In this document: positions 21,256-34,600 of the stretch, one piece after another
How positions within the stretch are numbered: the stretch's first letter is position 1
How the letters are laid out: every line of letters begins with the position of its first letter
DNA from: Trissonchulus latispiculum
Lineage: Eukaryota > Nematoda > Enoplea > Enoplida > Ironidae
NCBI GenBank assembly: GCA_030248195.1
Contig: JASAND010007614.1
Location: forward strand, 1 to 64,000
Reading direction: 5' to 3'
DNA: 64,000 bases
The notes under the pieces: model-generated
What the model saw: only the letters and a program-made list of their open reading frames with translations
Database searches by the model: none
Told to the model about the DNA's origin: nothing
Translations under genes and position numbers: made by a program

Positions 21256-21618
21256 GGAGGTGACTAAAACCAGAATCGAGATCAGGATCCATTTCAGGAT
21301 CAGGATCGGGTGACTAAAACAGGATCCATTTCAGAATCGGCTTGTAACTTCAGGATTCGGCTTAGGAGTGGATCCTGACTACAGGATCGGGTGTCTATAA
21401 ACAGGATCCATTTCAGGATCGGTTTCAGAATCGGCTTGTAACTTCTAATTCCGGCTTATGAGTGGATCCTAAGTTCAGGATCGGGTGTCTAAAAACAGGA
21501 TCCATTTCAGGATCGGCCTAGAACTTCAGGATCGGTTTCAGGATCGGCTTGTAACTTCAGATTCCGGCTTAGGAGCGGACCCTGAGTTCAGGATCGGGTG
21601 TCTAAAAACAGGATCTAG

Positions 21619-21662
<44 letters not shown>

Positions 21663-23090
21663 ATTGCCGGGCTACTCAGCCAAGAGGCTATATGAGGGCG
21701 CTAACCTTTGTCTCTCCCCATCAGTCATAGCTAGTATGACTCTCGCTTCGTCGCCTGAATGCTGTCCCACAATGGGAAGCTGGAGCAGACACCTTCTTGG
21801 CCTGTCGGCTCCGGTAGTAAGACATCCATTAACTGCTCATACGCAAGGTAGAGGAGCACAGCATCTTTCGACACTCCAAGCCCCAAGCGCAGATGGGGTG
21901 GGATCAGAGACAAACCCGGAAAGTTGTGTGATCCATTTTGAGTACATGACTCGTTTGCACCCAGCACTCCCTCGCAGGAGGTAGGCGGACCACATTGCAG
22001 AAGTGCTGGTATATCCCAAGGGGGGTACCTTCCACCGGGAACTCCGCGCCCTACTCTTGACGATAAGTGGATTAAGGGTTCTTTAGCGTGCACTACCCCC
22101 AGCAAGGCAGCACACGGGCCCACCAATTTAACGCCTCATCCGACCGGCGGAGCAGTGACCTAAGTTTCTTGCTCAAGGAAACAATGTAACGTCATTATGG
22201 CTAAGGTGGGAATCGAACCTCGGACCTTTCGATCCTAAGTTCAACGCCTTAGCCATTCGGCCACACGGTCACCCAGGATCTATTTCAAGTCCTAGAACTT
22301 CAGGATCGATTTCAGAATCGGTTTGTAGCTTCAGAATCAGCTTCTAAGTTAATTAATCTCAAACTAGCCCGAATTTAAAAGTGGCAAGGGGATTTGGAAC
22401 GACTACATAAGAACTACGTAACTTAATTTCAACTAAACCGAATTTCATTTTAGTCTAGCTACCATGTCCTTGTTCACAACTACAAAACTTGTTTCATTTC
22501 AAACGTCGGATAATAGTAAGGCACAAGCCGATCCTGAACCGATCCTGAAGTTCTAGGCCGATCCTGAAATGGATCCTGTTTTTAGACAACCGATCCTGAG
22601 CTCAGGATCCACTCCTAAGCCGGATCATGAAGTTACAAGCCGATCCTGAAATGGATCCTGTTTTTAGTCACCCGATCCTGATCCTGAAATGGATCCTGTT
22701 TTTAGACACCCGATCCTGAACTGAGGATCCACTCCTAAGCCGGAATCTGAAGTTACAAGCCGATCCTGAAACCGATCCTGAAGTTCTAGGCCGATCCTGA
22801 AATGGGTCCTGTTTTTATATACCCGATCCTGAGCTCAGGATCCACTCCTAAGCCGGATCCTGAAGTTACAAGTCGATCCTGTAATGAATCCTGTTTTTAG
22901 TCACCCGATCTTGATCCTGATCCTGAAGTTGATCCTGTTTTTAGACACCCGATCCTGTACTAAGGATCCACTCCTAAGCCGAATCCTGAAGTTACAGGCC
23001 GATCCTGAAATGGATCCTGTTTTTAGTCACACGATCCTGATCCTGAAATGGATCCTGATCCTGATCCCGATCCTGGTTTTAGTCACCTCC
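21256..23090. mobile_element. Foldback element 2: inverted arrays of GGATCC-type repeats
   Basis: The terminus ggaggtgactaaaacc is mirrored at the right end as ggttttagtcacctcc. Arms are built from units such as gtgtctaaaaacaggatcc, atttcaggatcgg and cttgtaacttcagg: direct on the left (21256-21616 and 22274-22340), inverted on the right (22530-23090). The flanks are catttatg (21248-21255) and cttttatg (23091-23098), matching in seven of eight bases, so a target duplication of 8 bp or more is likely. The terminal sequence is clearly related to element 1 (gg.ggtg.ctaaaacc), so both belong to one family with different arm repeats. A SINE interrupts it. Confidence 0.85.
21617..22273 (-). mobile_element. 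tRNA-derived SINE (657 bp) with (AAC)n tail
   Basis: On the minus strand the head (22273 downward) reads gtgtggccgaatggctaagg (A-box) and aggttcgattcccacc (B-box) and resembles a Leu-type tRNA. The body contains ggatgaggcgttaaattg and, further on, gtgcacgctaaagaaccc, strings I recall from SINE families of several invertebrate groups. The 3' end is a small hairpin (tggctgagtagcccggcaat) followed by about 15 AAC units (21617-21664). The target duplication caggatct is present at 21609-21616 and 22274-22281. In the surrounding array the usual string is caggatcc, so shared final t supports a true duplication. Transcription would be by RNA polymerase III from the internal promoter. Confidence 0.85.
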
Positions 23091-23098
23091 CTTTTATG

Positions 23099-25433
23099 AA
23101 CTGTAAAATGCATCTGCTTCGGTATTTCACTCTTTCTCTGAAGAGTCCAGAACCCGTTTTTCCGAACTGAATTTTGACCTGAAAAATAATGGAATAACCT
23201 CTAACGTTTGACATTAACTATGGGGGGTTTTCTTTCTTTTTCATTTCACTTTAGATTATATTATTAATTTACTATTAGATTCACTGTAGGCAAGTAGGTA
23301 TTCAGTGGATTTCTGTTTAGTGTTTGTCCTGGATGTCCCCACAACTTTTAGCTAAAGCAAATAGGTATCACTTGAACATATAGGTACCAAGTGAGGGTAA
23401 TGGTTCAAATAAATGGAGAATGTCTGATCCTTCCTAATTCATCCATATTCAGTTTTAACAAGGATATGTATGTAATTATTGTTATGTCGTTCGTTGAAAG
23501 TCTATAGCTGAGGATGTCTTGGTGATTAGTGGGCCCTAGCCTGTGAGAATAATAGAAACTCTCCGACTTAGTAGTCAGGAGACAATTAGCTTAGATTTAT
23601 GACTTGGACCAAGATGGGAGATTCCCTGGAGGTTCAACTTTTGTGATCAAGATGCTGAGGGGTTCAACGCTTGCCTGACAACGACCCTTAGTGATTTCTA
23701 ATCTAGAAATTAAGGCAACTTGTCAGGCTCCCTTTCTTGAAAATATGTAAACATGCCAGTTATGGAGGGGATAAGAGTTTACGGTAGAGTTCACTTAGAA
23801 ACTGGATGATGAATAGCCCTATGGAATGACGAGAATATTAGAATTCAAACTGGTAGAACAAATGCCTAGCAGAGAAAAGATGTTAAAAGCTAATCATGTG
23901 AGAGTAGACTCTTGCTTTCGGCACGGTAAAGTATACTACCAATTTCACTTGGTTAATGTTAATGGTTTCGATAACCATGCATAAACCATAATGCGTAAGC
24001 ATAACAAATCTACCTTTAGTTTAATATAAGTTAATATCAGGAAAATCCAGGAAATATTTGGCGGTATATACTGTTGTCTGTGTTCACTGAGGCACTGCTG
24101 TGTTGTTTGTATAATTATAATTTTATCATCATATTTATATTTTTATTTATTTTTTTGGGTTATTTATTAAAATTCAAAATCAAAATTTTTGCTAAATACT
24201 ATATGCCGTCGGTTTGTTTTCTGTTTTCCAAAGATGGTTTGCTTCAGTTAGATTTGTCCTTTAAAAACATTTAATAGTTAATTAATAATTAAAGGTTGTA
24301 AATTGTCTTTGTTATGCCAAATTCTGGCAGCTGAAGTATCTTGAGTGGAAAGCAGTGGAGTTTATTCAATTTAAGCTTTTCCACTACCTTAGATGTGACA
24401 GTTTCTCAGATGGATTGGAGTGTTTATTAGCCATTAATAGTTTAATGGTCAAGGCAACATTAATAATTAAGTGAGATTAACACAAATTTCTTTTTACTGC
24501 TTCTAACCTTGGTTAAATTTGGTCTAATTTATTTACCGAAATTTGAAGGCGGTTGAAAAGGAGAAGACAGTTGGGTCTAAAAATGATAGTTTCAATGGGA
24601 AAAGGAGAGTAGAAATTGGGGCAAAAACGGTACCTGTCTAACGCTTGCATTTTATACTTTATATAAGTTTAAACTTATATTGGCCTAACGGAAGAGCCGA
24701 ATTGACAAACTGACTGCAGAGTCGAATTGAATTTAGCGAAATGGAAAAATTGCTATATCTGAGCTCAGCTTAGTCGAAAGCTTACCAAGCTCGAGTAAGT
24801 TTTAAAAATTTCAGCATAGGGGGCTGGGGGAGGGGAATTGGAAAAAGCCCCAAATTTCTAACAAAATTTATCGGATGGATCGGGGAAGACTGAATTTTCT
24901 AAAAGAGATTTTTGAGCCTGTTGTCTAGAACCCTTTCTTTTCTGATAAGATGACAATGCTTCTTTTGGTCACCTTAATTAAAGAATTAACTAGTGCCGTG
25001 TAAAATCGTTTTTAGTTTTTCAATTATTACCAATTTAATAAAAGACTGAAATAGGCATGGCGTTTACAAAAGGTCACGCTGTGGCTGTATTTATTCTCTA
25101 AATAAATGTCAGCTAAAGTTTACAAACGAAATTCAAAAGATTTTTATATTCGAATTCGGAATTCGGTGGGCGCAATGGTAAAACGTAACGCAATAATAAT
25201 ATAAAATTTTTAGATTCTTCCACTTTCCTTATTTCCTGTTCTTCGCATTCGCTTAGCTCTCCCCCATCTTTACTACCTCAGCTTCGTTTGCCGCTGAACG
25301 CAAATCTTGCCTGTAATATTTAGCAGAAGACGTACTTATAACCAAGTGGGAGGCTGTAGTCCTCTGGTTATACGAATACTACTGCTTTAGGTTTGATTAC
25401 GGTACTTTTGTACCGATAACCATATGGTACATA
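23099..25433. other. AT-rich intergenic DNA
   Basis: No gene was recognised. A 20-bp perfect palindrome, atataagtttaaacttatat, lies at about 24662-24681. Near 24800-24850 there is a G-rich string similar to the outer arm of the hairpin family. Confidence 0.45.
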
Positions 25434-25872
25434 CAGTCCTGGCCAGAAATAGTGTACCTATCCTTCGCGAATGCGAATGGCGTTCGCCTGTTCGCGAAAG
25501 TGCGAACGGCCAAATTTTGCGAAGGCTGACCTTTGTGACCCTTCGCACCCATTCGCAGTTTTGTTTATACCTAAGGTCAGTATTCTTGACGGCAGTATTT
25601 ACTTGGCATAGACAACTGACAGGGCTACTACTAAAACGGATACAAAGGCCACTACTAGTGCAATAGAGGTTTCTGATTTACAACAGTTGTCAATCTGTCT
25701 TAAAAGTCCCAGCAGGGTATATAAACTACTGGAGATGCCTTCGCAGTGGCGCGAAGGCTAAGATTTGAAATTGTTCGCACCTTCGCGAAGAAATTCAGCA
25801 TTCGCAAGCTGCGAATGGCTTCGCGAAATTGCGAAAATTCGCGAAAACAGGTACACTATTTCTGGCCAAGAC
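25434..25872. mobile_element. Tc1-like MITE (439 bp)
   Basis: The left end is ta-cagtcctggccagaaatagtgt. The right end in reverse complement is ta-gtcttggccagaaatagtgt. Both ends sit next to TA, the target duplication of Tc1/mariner elements, and cagt-ctggccagaa resembles known Tc1-type termini. The interior has no transposase. Clusters of gcgaa/ttcgc strings (about 25455-25560 and 25740-25850) lie in opposite halves and can pair. Confidence 0.8.
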
Positions 25873-28739
25873 TAGTTTTGCTTTGGCATCATGTTTCTTT
25901 TGACGTTGATATTCGTCTCTCCGCTTCCGGACTGCCATCTGAGAAGGGCACCACTCTACGGGCCACGCCATGTGTCTGTATAGCTAAAGATCGATAACTA
26001 TCCGCACAAATAATGTTAATGCAATTGTAATCTAATGGAATTCTCAAATTTAGGTTAAATTGCAGGTCATATAACTTAGAAATGTAGCCAAAATTTTAAG
26101 ACTGTCACTGGGGTTTAGTACAACAAAAATTACATTACTTGACTTCCAAGCTTACAATTACATCCTAACATTTTATTTGAGATAGCTAAATTAACCAAAT
26201 CTTACTAACTTTTGACTTAATTCAGATTTTTGACTTGGACTAAAATTAACCCAGACTGCGCTTGTCTTGTCCTGAGACCCCAGACCCTGTTCTATTCTAA
26301 GTTGAGTATATATGTAGTTATTGTACATAGTTGGTACCATTATCCGTATAGTTTTCTGACCCAATGTTCCAAAGATTGCTCTATCCTCTTTTATCCAGTC
26401 TACTTCAAACTTCGATAAAATCGATCCATTTGTAGCCGAATGGTGGGCGGGACTGTGTTGGAATTCTGTATAGGCAATAGGAATGTAGACTGAGAGTGCA
26501 CGCACAGCGTCATAGATCTTAGGAGCTTTTACTACTACTTCATAAGATAAAGTGTCTGTCTTTTACAGTATTAAAGCTTTTTGCTCGGTTTTATGAAAAC
26601 TATTACTTGAACTGCTTACCAGTTTATCCTTTTCTTTATCTTTACATGGAAATATTTATTCACGGTTTGCTTGCCATGTCCCTAAAAACTGCGCTGGCTT
26701 AACTCTTGACGCCCTTCGTTCCCGCCCTACTAGATTGTAGAAGTGTCACAAAAATAAATACCACAAACTTTAAACCTTCAAGCATTTAGCTTTAAGGATA
26801 AAAAATCGTGCTGAGGTGATACACCCACCGCCTAAATCTTCAACTTACGCTATATTACCACGTAAAACTTCTAATGGAATACTTTCTTTAATTGTGGAAA
26901 AGATTTAATTGGTTCTTTTAATGGATTTTTATCATCATATAATAACACCCTTCAGGTCTAGGTCTTTTTTGGTTTTCGGAAAATCTTTGCCATCTGGCAA
27001 CAGCAGCGGTAGCGAAAAGTTTCAGTTTCGAGTCGATATCTTTTCCCTTGCTGGCTGACTGTGCAATAGGATGCTTTCTTCTATCATGTATAAATGCAGT
27101 GGCAGGGAATGACATACCTGATTTGTTTTCGAAATATATATTGATGAAAGATGTTGAGGGCCCCTTCTGACGATATTTCAATTTGTCTAAACTGGTGTTG
27201 TCATAAAATTGGGTCTTCTGAGCAGGAAAGCTCAGAGGATATTAACAAATCCGCTTATAAGAGTATATTCCACTGTCTCAGCAAGAGGGCATAAAATTCT
27301 TTTATAGTAAAATTCTTTTGTAATTCAGGACCAATTTTAGAATTCATGAAAAGGCTGTAAACATTCATTCAATTCTTTCATATAACAAATCCTTTGGATC
27401 GAAGCTTCTCAGACAATAAAATAAAGTAGTGCGCCATTTGTTGCCAGTCTTAGAGTCTAAGCATTATCATGTAGGTATCACAAGTACTTATTTATCTATA
27501 CCTTAGAACGATACCTTAATGCTTTGTCTAAAATCAGAAAGCGAGACCTTGTATTACAAAAGCAGCACATTTTAAATTCATTTTAATTAATATTTGAAAG
27601 CTGTAGAAACAAAATTGTTGGGGTTTGTTTAGCAGAGCTTGAATTAAATGACTGAATGAGAAATTGTGAAAATAGCTATTTTGATCCATTTTAGTTAACA
27701 AAAAACTTTTTTGAAACAAGCTGCATATTTACCAAAAACCAATTTTGATGGACGTTACTTTGCCGCTGGACGAAAATCTTGCAATATTTAGTATATAATA
27801 GACTCTTGGTAATAGATACTCTTGAAATCGTGGTGAGACTGTGCAGCAGAAAAGAAACAATTAAAAACTTTTGTATGACTAACGATTTGAATCCTCAGGT
27901 GAGATTTCTGGGCTATCCATAAATACTGTTCAGCTCGTCTTATGGTCTGTCGCTCGTTACCGTTTAGATCCGTTTGCTAGCCAACTTTGCTATTTCTTGG
28001 CCACTAAAGTTGATTAATTTTTAAGCCTAGGCGGTCCCGAAGTTTCTCTGCTTCCGTCTTTGTCTTCAGACTTTCACTGTCACCTTAGCTTTTCTGGAGT
28101 CAGAACGTCTATAAACTTGGAACATTGTTTGAATAAACAATGCTGCAATTTGAGACGGAAATCTTATATTTGGTTCTGAGTTTCGGCGTTGCAGAAAAGC
28201 GCTAATGTTTATTTGACGCCTAAAAACACGAAACACTATCTCCCGCTGTGTCTGTGCTTAATAGTTGCTTTATGTTGAATGAAACTTCTTGGTGGAATAG
28301 CATAATTCGGGTCATAGTTGACAGATGTTGCCAGATTTAAGACGTCAATTGAAAGTCAATAGGGTCAATATTGTACGTATGCAGCGGTAGCCAATTTTAA
28401 GGCATTGGCAAAAGTCTGATGTAAAGTATGGAGTAGAGAGTAGAGAAGTCGAAAGAAATATTTGACTAGTACAGTTTAGGGAAGTTTTGTTTAATAATAA
28501 AATCCGCTCTAATATAAAGTTGTATGCAATCGTCGTGGTGTAGTCCAAGGGCAAATGCAACGTTGAAAATTACCAACTTTTAATTACTACGGTTTGGAGA
28601 AGCAGCTTTAAATATAATTCGGGTTTTCCCCATTCCCTCCAGTATTAAAATTTTATATTTAACCAAGCAAGCCAAATTTGGTAGTCATGTGTATGTTTTG
28701 GACCATGCTGAGTTCAAATATAGCAAAATTTTTAGATTT
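25873..28739. other. AT-rich intergenic DNA
   Basis: No exon or RNA gene is supported. A stretch at about 27765-27800 resembles 25290-25325 (gccgctg-acg-aaatcttgc), hinting at an old dispersed repeat. Confidence 0.45.
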
Positions 28740-28860
28740 CGCGAAATTAGATTTTTTCAATTCGCAAGGGGGAGCAACGAAAAACTGCGAAATTTTCGCA
28801 AGCTGAAACTTTGTCGCTGGTTTTGCTGAAAAGTTGCTTACAGAAATTTTTGGGAACTTC
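28740..28860. repeat. Hairpin-family fragment
   Basis: The segment gatttcgcgaaatt...ttttttcaatt, then gttttgctgaaaagttg, matches the left arm of the copy at 35870-35960. The rest of the palindrome is missing. Confidence 0.6.
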
Positions 28861-31437
28861 GACTAACGTTTACTTTGTTAGCATACTCTTGAAATCAATC
28901 AATCCATTAATTGAAATAATTTTTGGTAAATGGCTTGCGATATAACCTTACAACAATCTAGCACAAGACTTCAGTTCGTATTTGCTAACTAGCGCTTTCC
29001 TCTGTGCTTCTGTAGCACACAACGAGCTTATCTCTACAAATGGCTTAAGAGAGTCGTCCTCCACATTCTTAGGCAGGTTCCTTGAGAGTTAAAGGTTTAT
29101 CATTTATTTAATTGCATCTAAAGGGGCGCGATTAAAACAATCAGTCTAGATTAAAATGGGTATAAGGTATCCTTTGAGGAAAGAGGCTAAGACTGGGTGC
29201 CGGAAACAATTAGGTCTTGGACGGTGCCTTTAAGTGAATCCTAACCCCTGGGGTACCAAACCTTCTATTAGAAGAAAAGTCCCATTCCCAATTTTATATC
29301 TCAGAGATAATTATTTTCTCTGGTCAACTAAAACTTTGGAATAGCTTAAGCCGTCAACCAGAACTTGCAGGAAAGCCTAAAATAAGGCGCGAAGTTAGTC
29401 CACTCAAGCTAAGCCAAACGAGAAATTTCCCTGGAAAAGGAATTCATTGGCTCTGCACCACCGAGCCAAACAGAAGCCGTTAAGGGAGCGGAATTTCAGG
29501 AACGAAATTTCTTTTGAAAATTTCAGCTGGCATAACTGTTGCGCAGCCAGGGCAACAGAAACAAGCAAAGCAAAGGGGGGGGACAAGAATCCGGAGAATA
29601 ATAAATAAATAAATAAATAATAAATAACGGACATACCCAAGTTAAAGGGTTGCCTTTTTGTTGAAAAAGCGGCAACCCAAAAACATTTGCGGTAGTCATC
29701 TAAATCTGCCGTTCAGAAAGTAAATGAAATAGAAGTTGTATGGAAAATTCTGATGGCTCGGTGGTGGAATGCGAGCATTCTGCAGAGTTGAAAATGGAAA
29801 TTCGTGATTCTATAAAATTTTTACAAGTATGCAACGAAACGCGAAGAATGTATGTAGGAATATAAGAAAGTAGAGAAATTAATTGCTACCGTATATAATA
29901 TGACTGAAACAATGAAAGCTTTTGGGGGGATCCCCCGCAGCTCAGTTACCTTGCTACCATTTGGTTTAGGTTTTACCATTTGGGCTACACAGTAGCTCAA
30001 TGCTTTGAATCTGTGAACTGTAAACTACAAACATGGTTTTAAATATGCCTACATAAGTACCTGTCTGTAGTTACCTTTATTATTAATTACACTTGACTAC
30101 GAGCACTCAGTACATAATTTATGCATGCAAACAATGCCAGAATAATATAATAATGAATAGACTAATATGTTTGTCTTAACCACATATAATAAACTTGACT
30201 AGCACTATATACAAAAAATAAAAGCTAAATAGAAAACATTGCAAGATTTCAACCACAGAAAAAATTAAAAGCAAAATGATAAAATACCGACCGACGTTAC
30301 ATGGGGGAAACATCTTCATATGCCTCCTTTGTTACAGAACGGTGATAAAATTTAGAAGTTTTATAGTTGAAGTTCATTTCAGGGGTTTTCAGGTTTCGAA
30401 TAGCCCACTTTCATCCCGTTTAACACTACTGATTTCTGAAGAAATATGAAAATTGAAAATTGAAACAAAAACAGAAAATTGAAAATTTCTAACAAAAAAT
30501 TGCGTTCTCATACAATACCAGGTTTTATTGACCCAGTACCCGAAGGATTTTATTCGCGCAGTTCAGGATGAACAGTTGCTAAAACATATCCCGCTTTAAT
30601 TTCAACGGTAAAGAGTAAAAATATATATTAAGCCACACAGTTTCCCTTTTGCACGGAAACTTTTTTGCTGTCTCAGGAAATCCAACTTTGCGCATAACTA
30701 AAACAGCGAGAAGATTTTGCATCTGGCTGGAAGCCTGTCTGACCTATACCGTCTGGCCAGGCGCACATTTTCTAGGCCGCCGGGTACTGGCCTCATAGAC
30801 CGCATTGGCAGCCACCATCCTTATGCAGAATAGAAATTAATTACAAAATTCAGAGAAATACTTTTTCTCTGGTGGTTCCAAAGTCCTGCATTTAGAGTGT
30901 TAGGTTTTACTTGCACTGATAACTGACAGGATCATGTGTAACCACGAGAGCGTAAATTATACAACAATACAGTACCACAAAAATAATCACAGTAAACCCA
31001 CAAAATATCAAAGACTAAAGCTTATTCAGTATAACAAGTTAATACGTAACGTCTCTTATCACAAGTCGGCTTTGAACTATCCCAGATAAGACCTCGCGGG
31101 ATCAAGACAACCAGGCCAATAAAGCGCCCCGAAAAGTCATCGTCACCAATCATGATTTGCCTAAAAGCAAAAAAGTAATATAAATTTTCCTAATGCATCC
31201 AAATATTTAAAACCGGCGCAATGGATGCAATATGGATAATATAGTAGAAAATTGTTAGGCAAGTTTAAGATTTTGTGACTTCAGATGGATGGGAAGGTTC
31301 TGTTCTGTATTAATAATAATTTTTGTTCAAATAGACTACTTTAAGCCAACTTTTTACGTATAGCAAAAATAGACTACTGTAAAATTAAATTAAATTAAAT
31401 TAAAATTAGAGTTAAATATTTACGTACTACAGAGGGT
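28861..31437. other. Intergenic DNA downstream of prox
   Basis: This should include the prox 3' UTR (just left of 31438). A short aaat repeat lies at about 29604-29624 and an attaa repeat at about 31383-31405. No further gene was recognised. Confidence 0.5.
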
Positions 31438-31620
31438 TCAGCCTTCCAACTGTTCCAGGAAGTTTGGCGATTTGAAGTAGTCTGGTATGGGATCATCCAG
31501 TCGAGCAATGATCTTATAAATCGCCTTCTTCCACGAAGGTTCTGCATCCCGACCTTCTTGGATGGCTTTGAAAAATTCACGCAGAGTTGCCTCAACCACT
31601 CCACGAAAATTAGTAGGAAC
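31438..31620 (-). CDS. prox: prox exon: end of Prospero domain and stop
   Basis: 183 nt, 60 codons plus TGA (31440-31438). It starts after a tag acceptor with [20 protein letters not shown] and ends [10 protein letters not shown]. It holds the three-helix Prospero part that packs on the homeodomain. Confidence 0.96.
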   Translation of the reverse strand, partial: VPTNFRGVVEATLREFFKAIQEGRDAEPSWKKAIYKIIARLDDPIPDYFKSPNFLEQLEG

Positions 31621-34600
31621 CTAAAAACCAGAACCTGACACTTAGATTTCAATTATACCTAAAAGTCTACGAAACTGAAATTTTGTTGCTCACGCAATCG
31701 AATGAAGCTAGAGTTTGAGTTCGCGCCCAAACTGTAGTGATATTTTTAGAGGACACATCAGTCCATATACGGGGAGCAAGCCTCGACCATTCCAAACCGT
31801 AACGATGGTTGGCTTGGTGTTGCAGTGCAGGGTGATTTAATGGTCACAGATTCCAGGGATGTATTTGAGCTCATGGATTTTGAAAACTTAAAAACATGAA
31901 GAAAGCATTATTTGAGATAATGTGGTTGTAAAAATATTGTATAATAAAATAAACTGTGTAACATGCATTGTCCATTTATTATATGTAAATCATGTGCATA
32001 TTTATTGATGTTTTAATCAATTATTTATTTAATATAATTTAATTACTTAATGTAACCTATTTGGTTACTTCAATTGTGCTTTATTTCAAAAACAGAACAA
32101 TTGTTGAAATATTAAATTTGTCATCAGAAATGCAAACTCACCACTATATGATTGTTTCTATTGTAGTGCAGATTAAGTATACGGTACAATTCTGAATCCA
32201 CGGTAACAACAATTTCACTGGCGTAGCGTATTCCTTGATCCAAGGCTTGACGTGCATATTTCTCCATCTGAATGTAGTAGAATTCCCTGTAACAAAATAC
32301 AACAGATTGCAAACACAGTCACTCAATTATACAAATATAAACTATAAAGTTAACGGAAGCAAATTTGATAAGCTTCATCTGTCTTTCCAGTTCGATTTCC
32401 CTGACACATTTTCTTCTGCTCAAAACTTAGAAAGACTGCACCAGCTATTATATGTGGCTATGAATATGAATTCGACCACTTTGATTACGAATTGCAAAAT
32501 TTTTCAATTCCAGAAACGTGAAATTTTGTAAAATTTTTTGTCTTTAATTTGTTTATTACTTGTATAAGGATCCTCATTATGTCAGAGCACGAATCAGAAA
32601 TTTGCTTTGCTCTTTAGCTTTTCGATTAATCAACATAACCATTCAACTACTGAAATTTTAAAAAAAATTGAAAATGGAATTCAGAATTTCATTCTGTTAT
32701 TCTGAAAACCCTATATATGTAACAACTTCCCAACAAACTCTGAGGCATTTTTCTCATCTCTAGCCGTTGGAAAATTTAAACGGTTAAATTTTTGAAATAT
32801 TAAATTTAGGTATGCTGAAATAGTTCGGAAAATTATAAATACCTACTAATGTATCCATGTAAGCTTTGAACTGAATTGGTACAAGTTAAGATAATATCAT
32901 TTTCAGATTTGACCCCTTGGGAAATGATCCCGTATACAATACAGCATTTTGTAGCATATTACGATTGCAGATTTGCAAACTTTTGCAGATTTTTAACTTA
33001 TATAAGACATTGTACATAGGCAAAGAATTCGTTTTAAGAAGCTACCGTAAGACTGAACAATGCAAAGACTAACTACAGTAAGCCCGTTAAACCTTAAGAC
33101 GTTTCTGTGGAAAGATCAGAGGTCTTACGATATATCAGTTGTAGAGGCAGCATCTGAATGCTTTCTTTTAATTGACATTTTCATCAAGTAAATATTACGT
33201 GTTCTTGTTGTAACTATTTGAAAAATTTAAAAGCAGACCGCTGCCCTACTTTAATCCTGTATTTATTTACTTTACCAAATGAAAATGATGTATAATTGTA
33301 AACAACCTTCAGTTTCTGCACGAAAGCGAACCTTGTAGCTTCAGCCTCCCTAAGGACCTATTCTGTTTGAAAAGATGCGAGCCATATTGAGTCAGTTTAT
33401 CATTCTAAGGTTTACACCAAATTTGACTTTAAAAGGAATAAGTATAAATGAGGGAAACGGGGGGGCTACTGTTTGAGAGAAAATCAAAAGAGTATACTAG
33501 AAAATTTTGAACTTTAATCCATAGTAACACCGAAGACAACATAAAACTTTCCTACCACAAAATTGTTTAACTGATTTTTTATTTGAACTACAGTGCGAGT
33601 GTAGTGTATACACTCCTGAAGATACTTTAAAAATCAACAAACTTGATTACATTTGAAGGTAGCCGTGGTGGTTCTGAAAGATAGCAATTAAATTTTAATT
33701 TTGACTCAAATTTCATTTGAGAAAGGTTAGAAGAATACTTGAGGGGCTTGTCTGAGAGATGAGCAGGAAATTATTAATTTAAACCGTCCCAACCTGGGAA
33801 GACGCGCTTCTGTCGGAAAGACAAAATTTAGACATTAAAAATCTACTAGATTAAAGACAAGGTGAGAAAGTTGCCCAGTTCCCAGGGGTTGCTGCGGAAC
33901 AGTTTTCAGCTGACAGGTAAATCTAACTGTTTACTCGAAAAGGAATTTAAATCTTACATTTATTAATATATATATATGTTATATGAACATGAACGTAAAC
34001 AGTTTCATTGTAATAAGCAAACGGATACTTATAAGTAATTAATTAAGTAATTTTAATTACATATGTTATTTAATTTATATATATACTTAAATGGTAGTTG
34101 AAAAGCAACATTAAAAATTTGAAACAGAAAATAAATTTGACGGAACCTTTATGATTAAATTCGGTTTAAAATTTTGAGGATTAGACGATTTAGTTCAGTT
34201 AATTAGTTAAGCGTTAAGGTACACATTTAAAGTGCCTTCATCGTATTACACACACGTACACGATAAAAGGGCAATAAAAGCTAGCGCACATTACACTATT
34301 ATATTATATTATACCAACCTAATTCATTTCTCAGATTTACTCCTCCATTTTCACATTACCTAACGATCACAAACGTTATACATTAAATCTTTACAGAAAC
34401 AAATGTTCCCAAAAAGTCTTCCCAGGATCCTTGTTAAGAAGAAGATTTTATAATTCGATAGGTCAACTAAAATTTGTCACAAACAGCCCATGTGACCTTA
34501 CATAATTGTATCTAGCTAATTCTATGGTTGATTCTTTCTGGTTGAAGATTTTAAGGTACGTAATGTTGTTCTGGATGCTCTGAGATGAAGATGCAACAAA

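Noticed and set aside
21485..22126. ORFs of 81-131 residues with poly-Leu or poly-Cys
   Set aside because: They run through the SINE and its GTT repeat. No coding evidence.
22200..22273. A tRNA-Leu gene on the minus strand
   Set aside because: A- and B-boxes are present, but the stems are imperfect and the segment is joined to a SINE body with an AAC tail and a shared target duplication.
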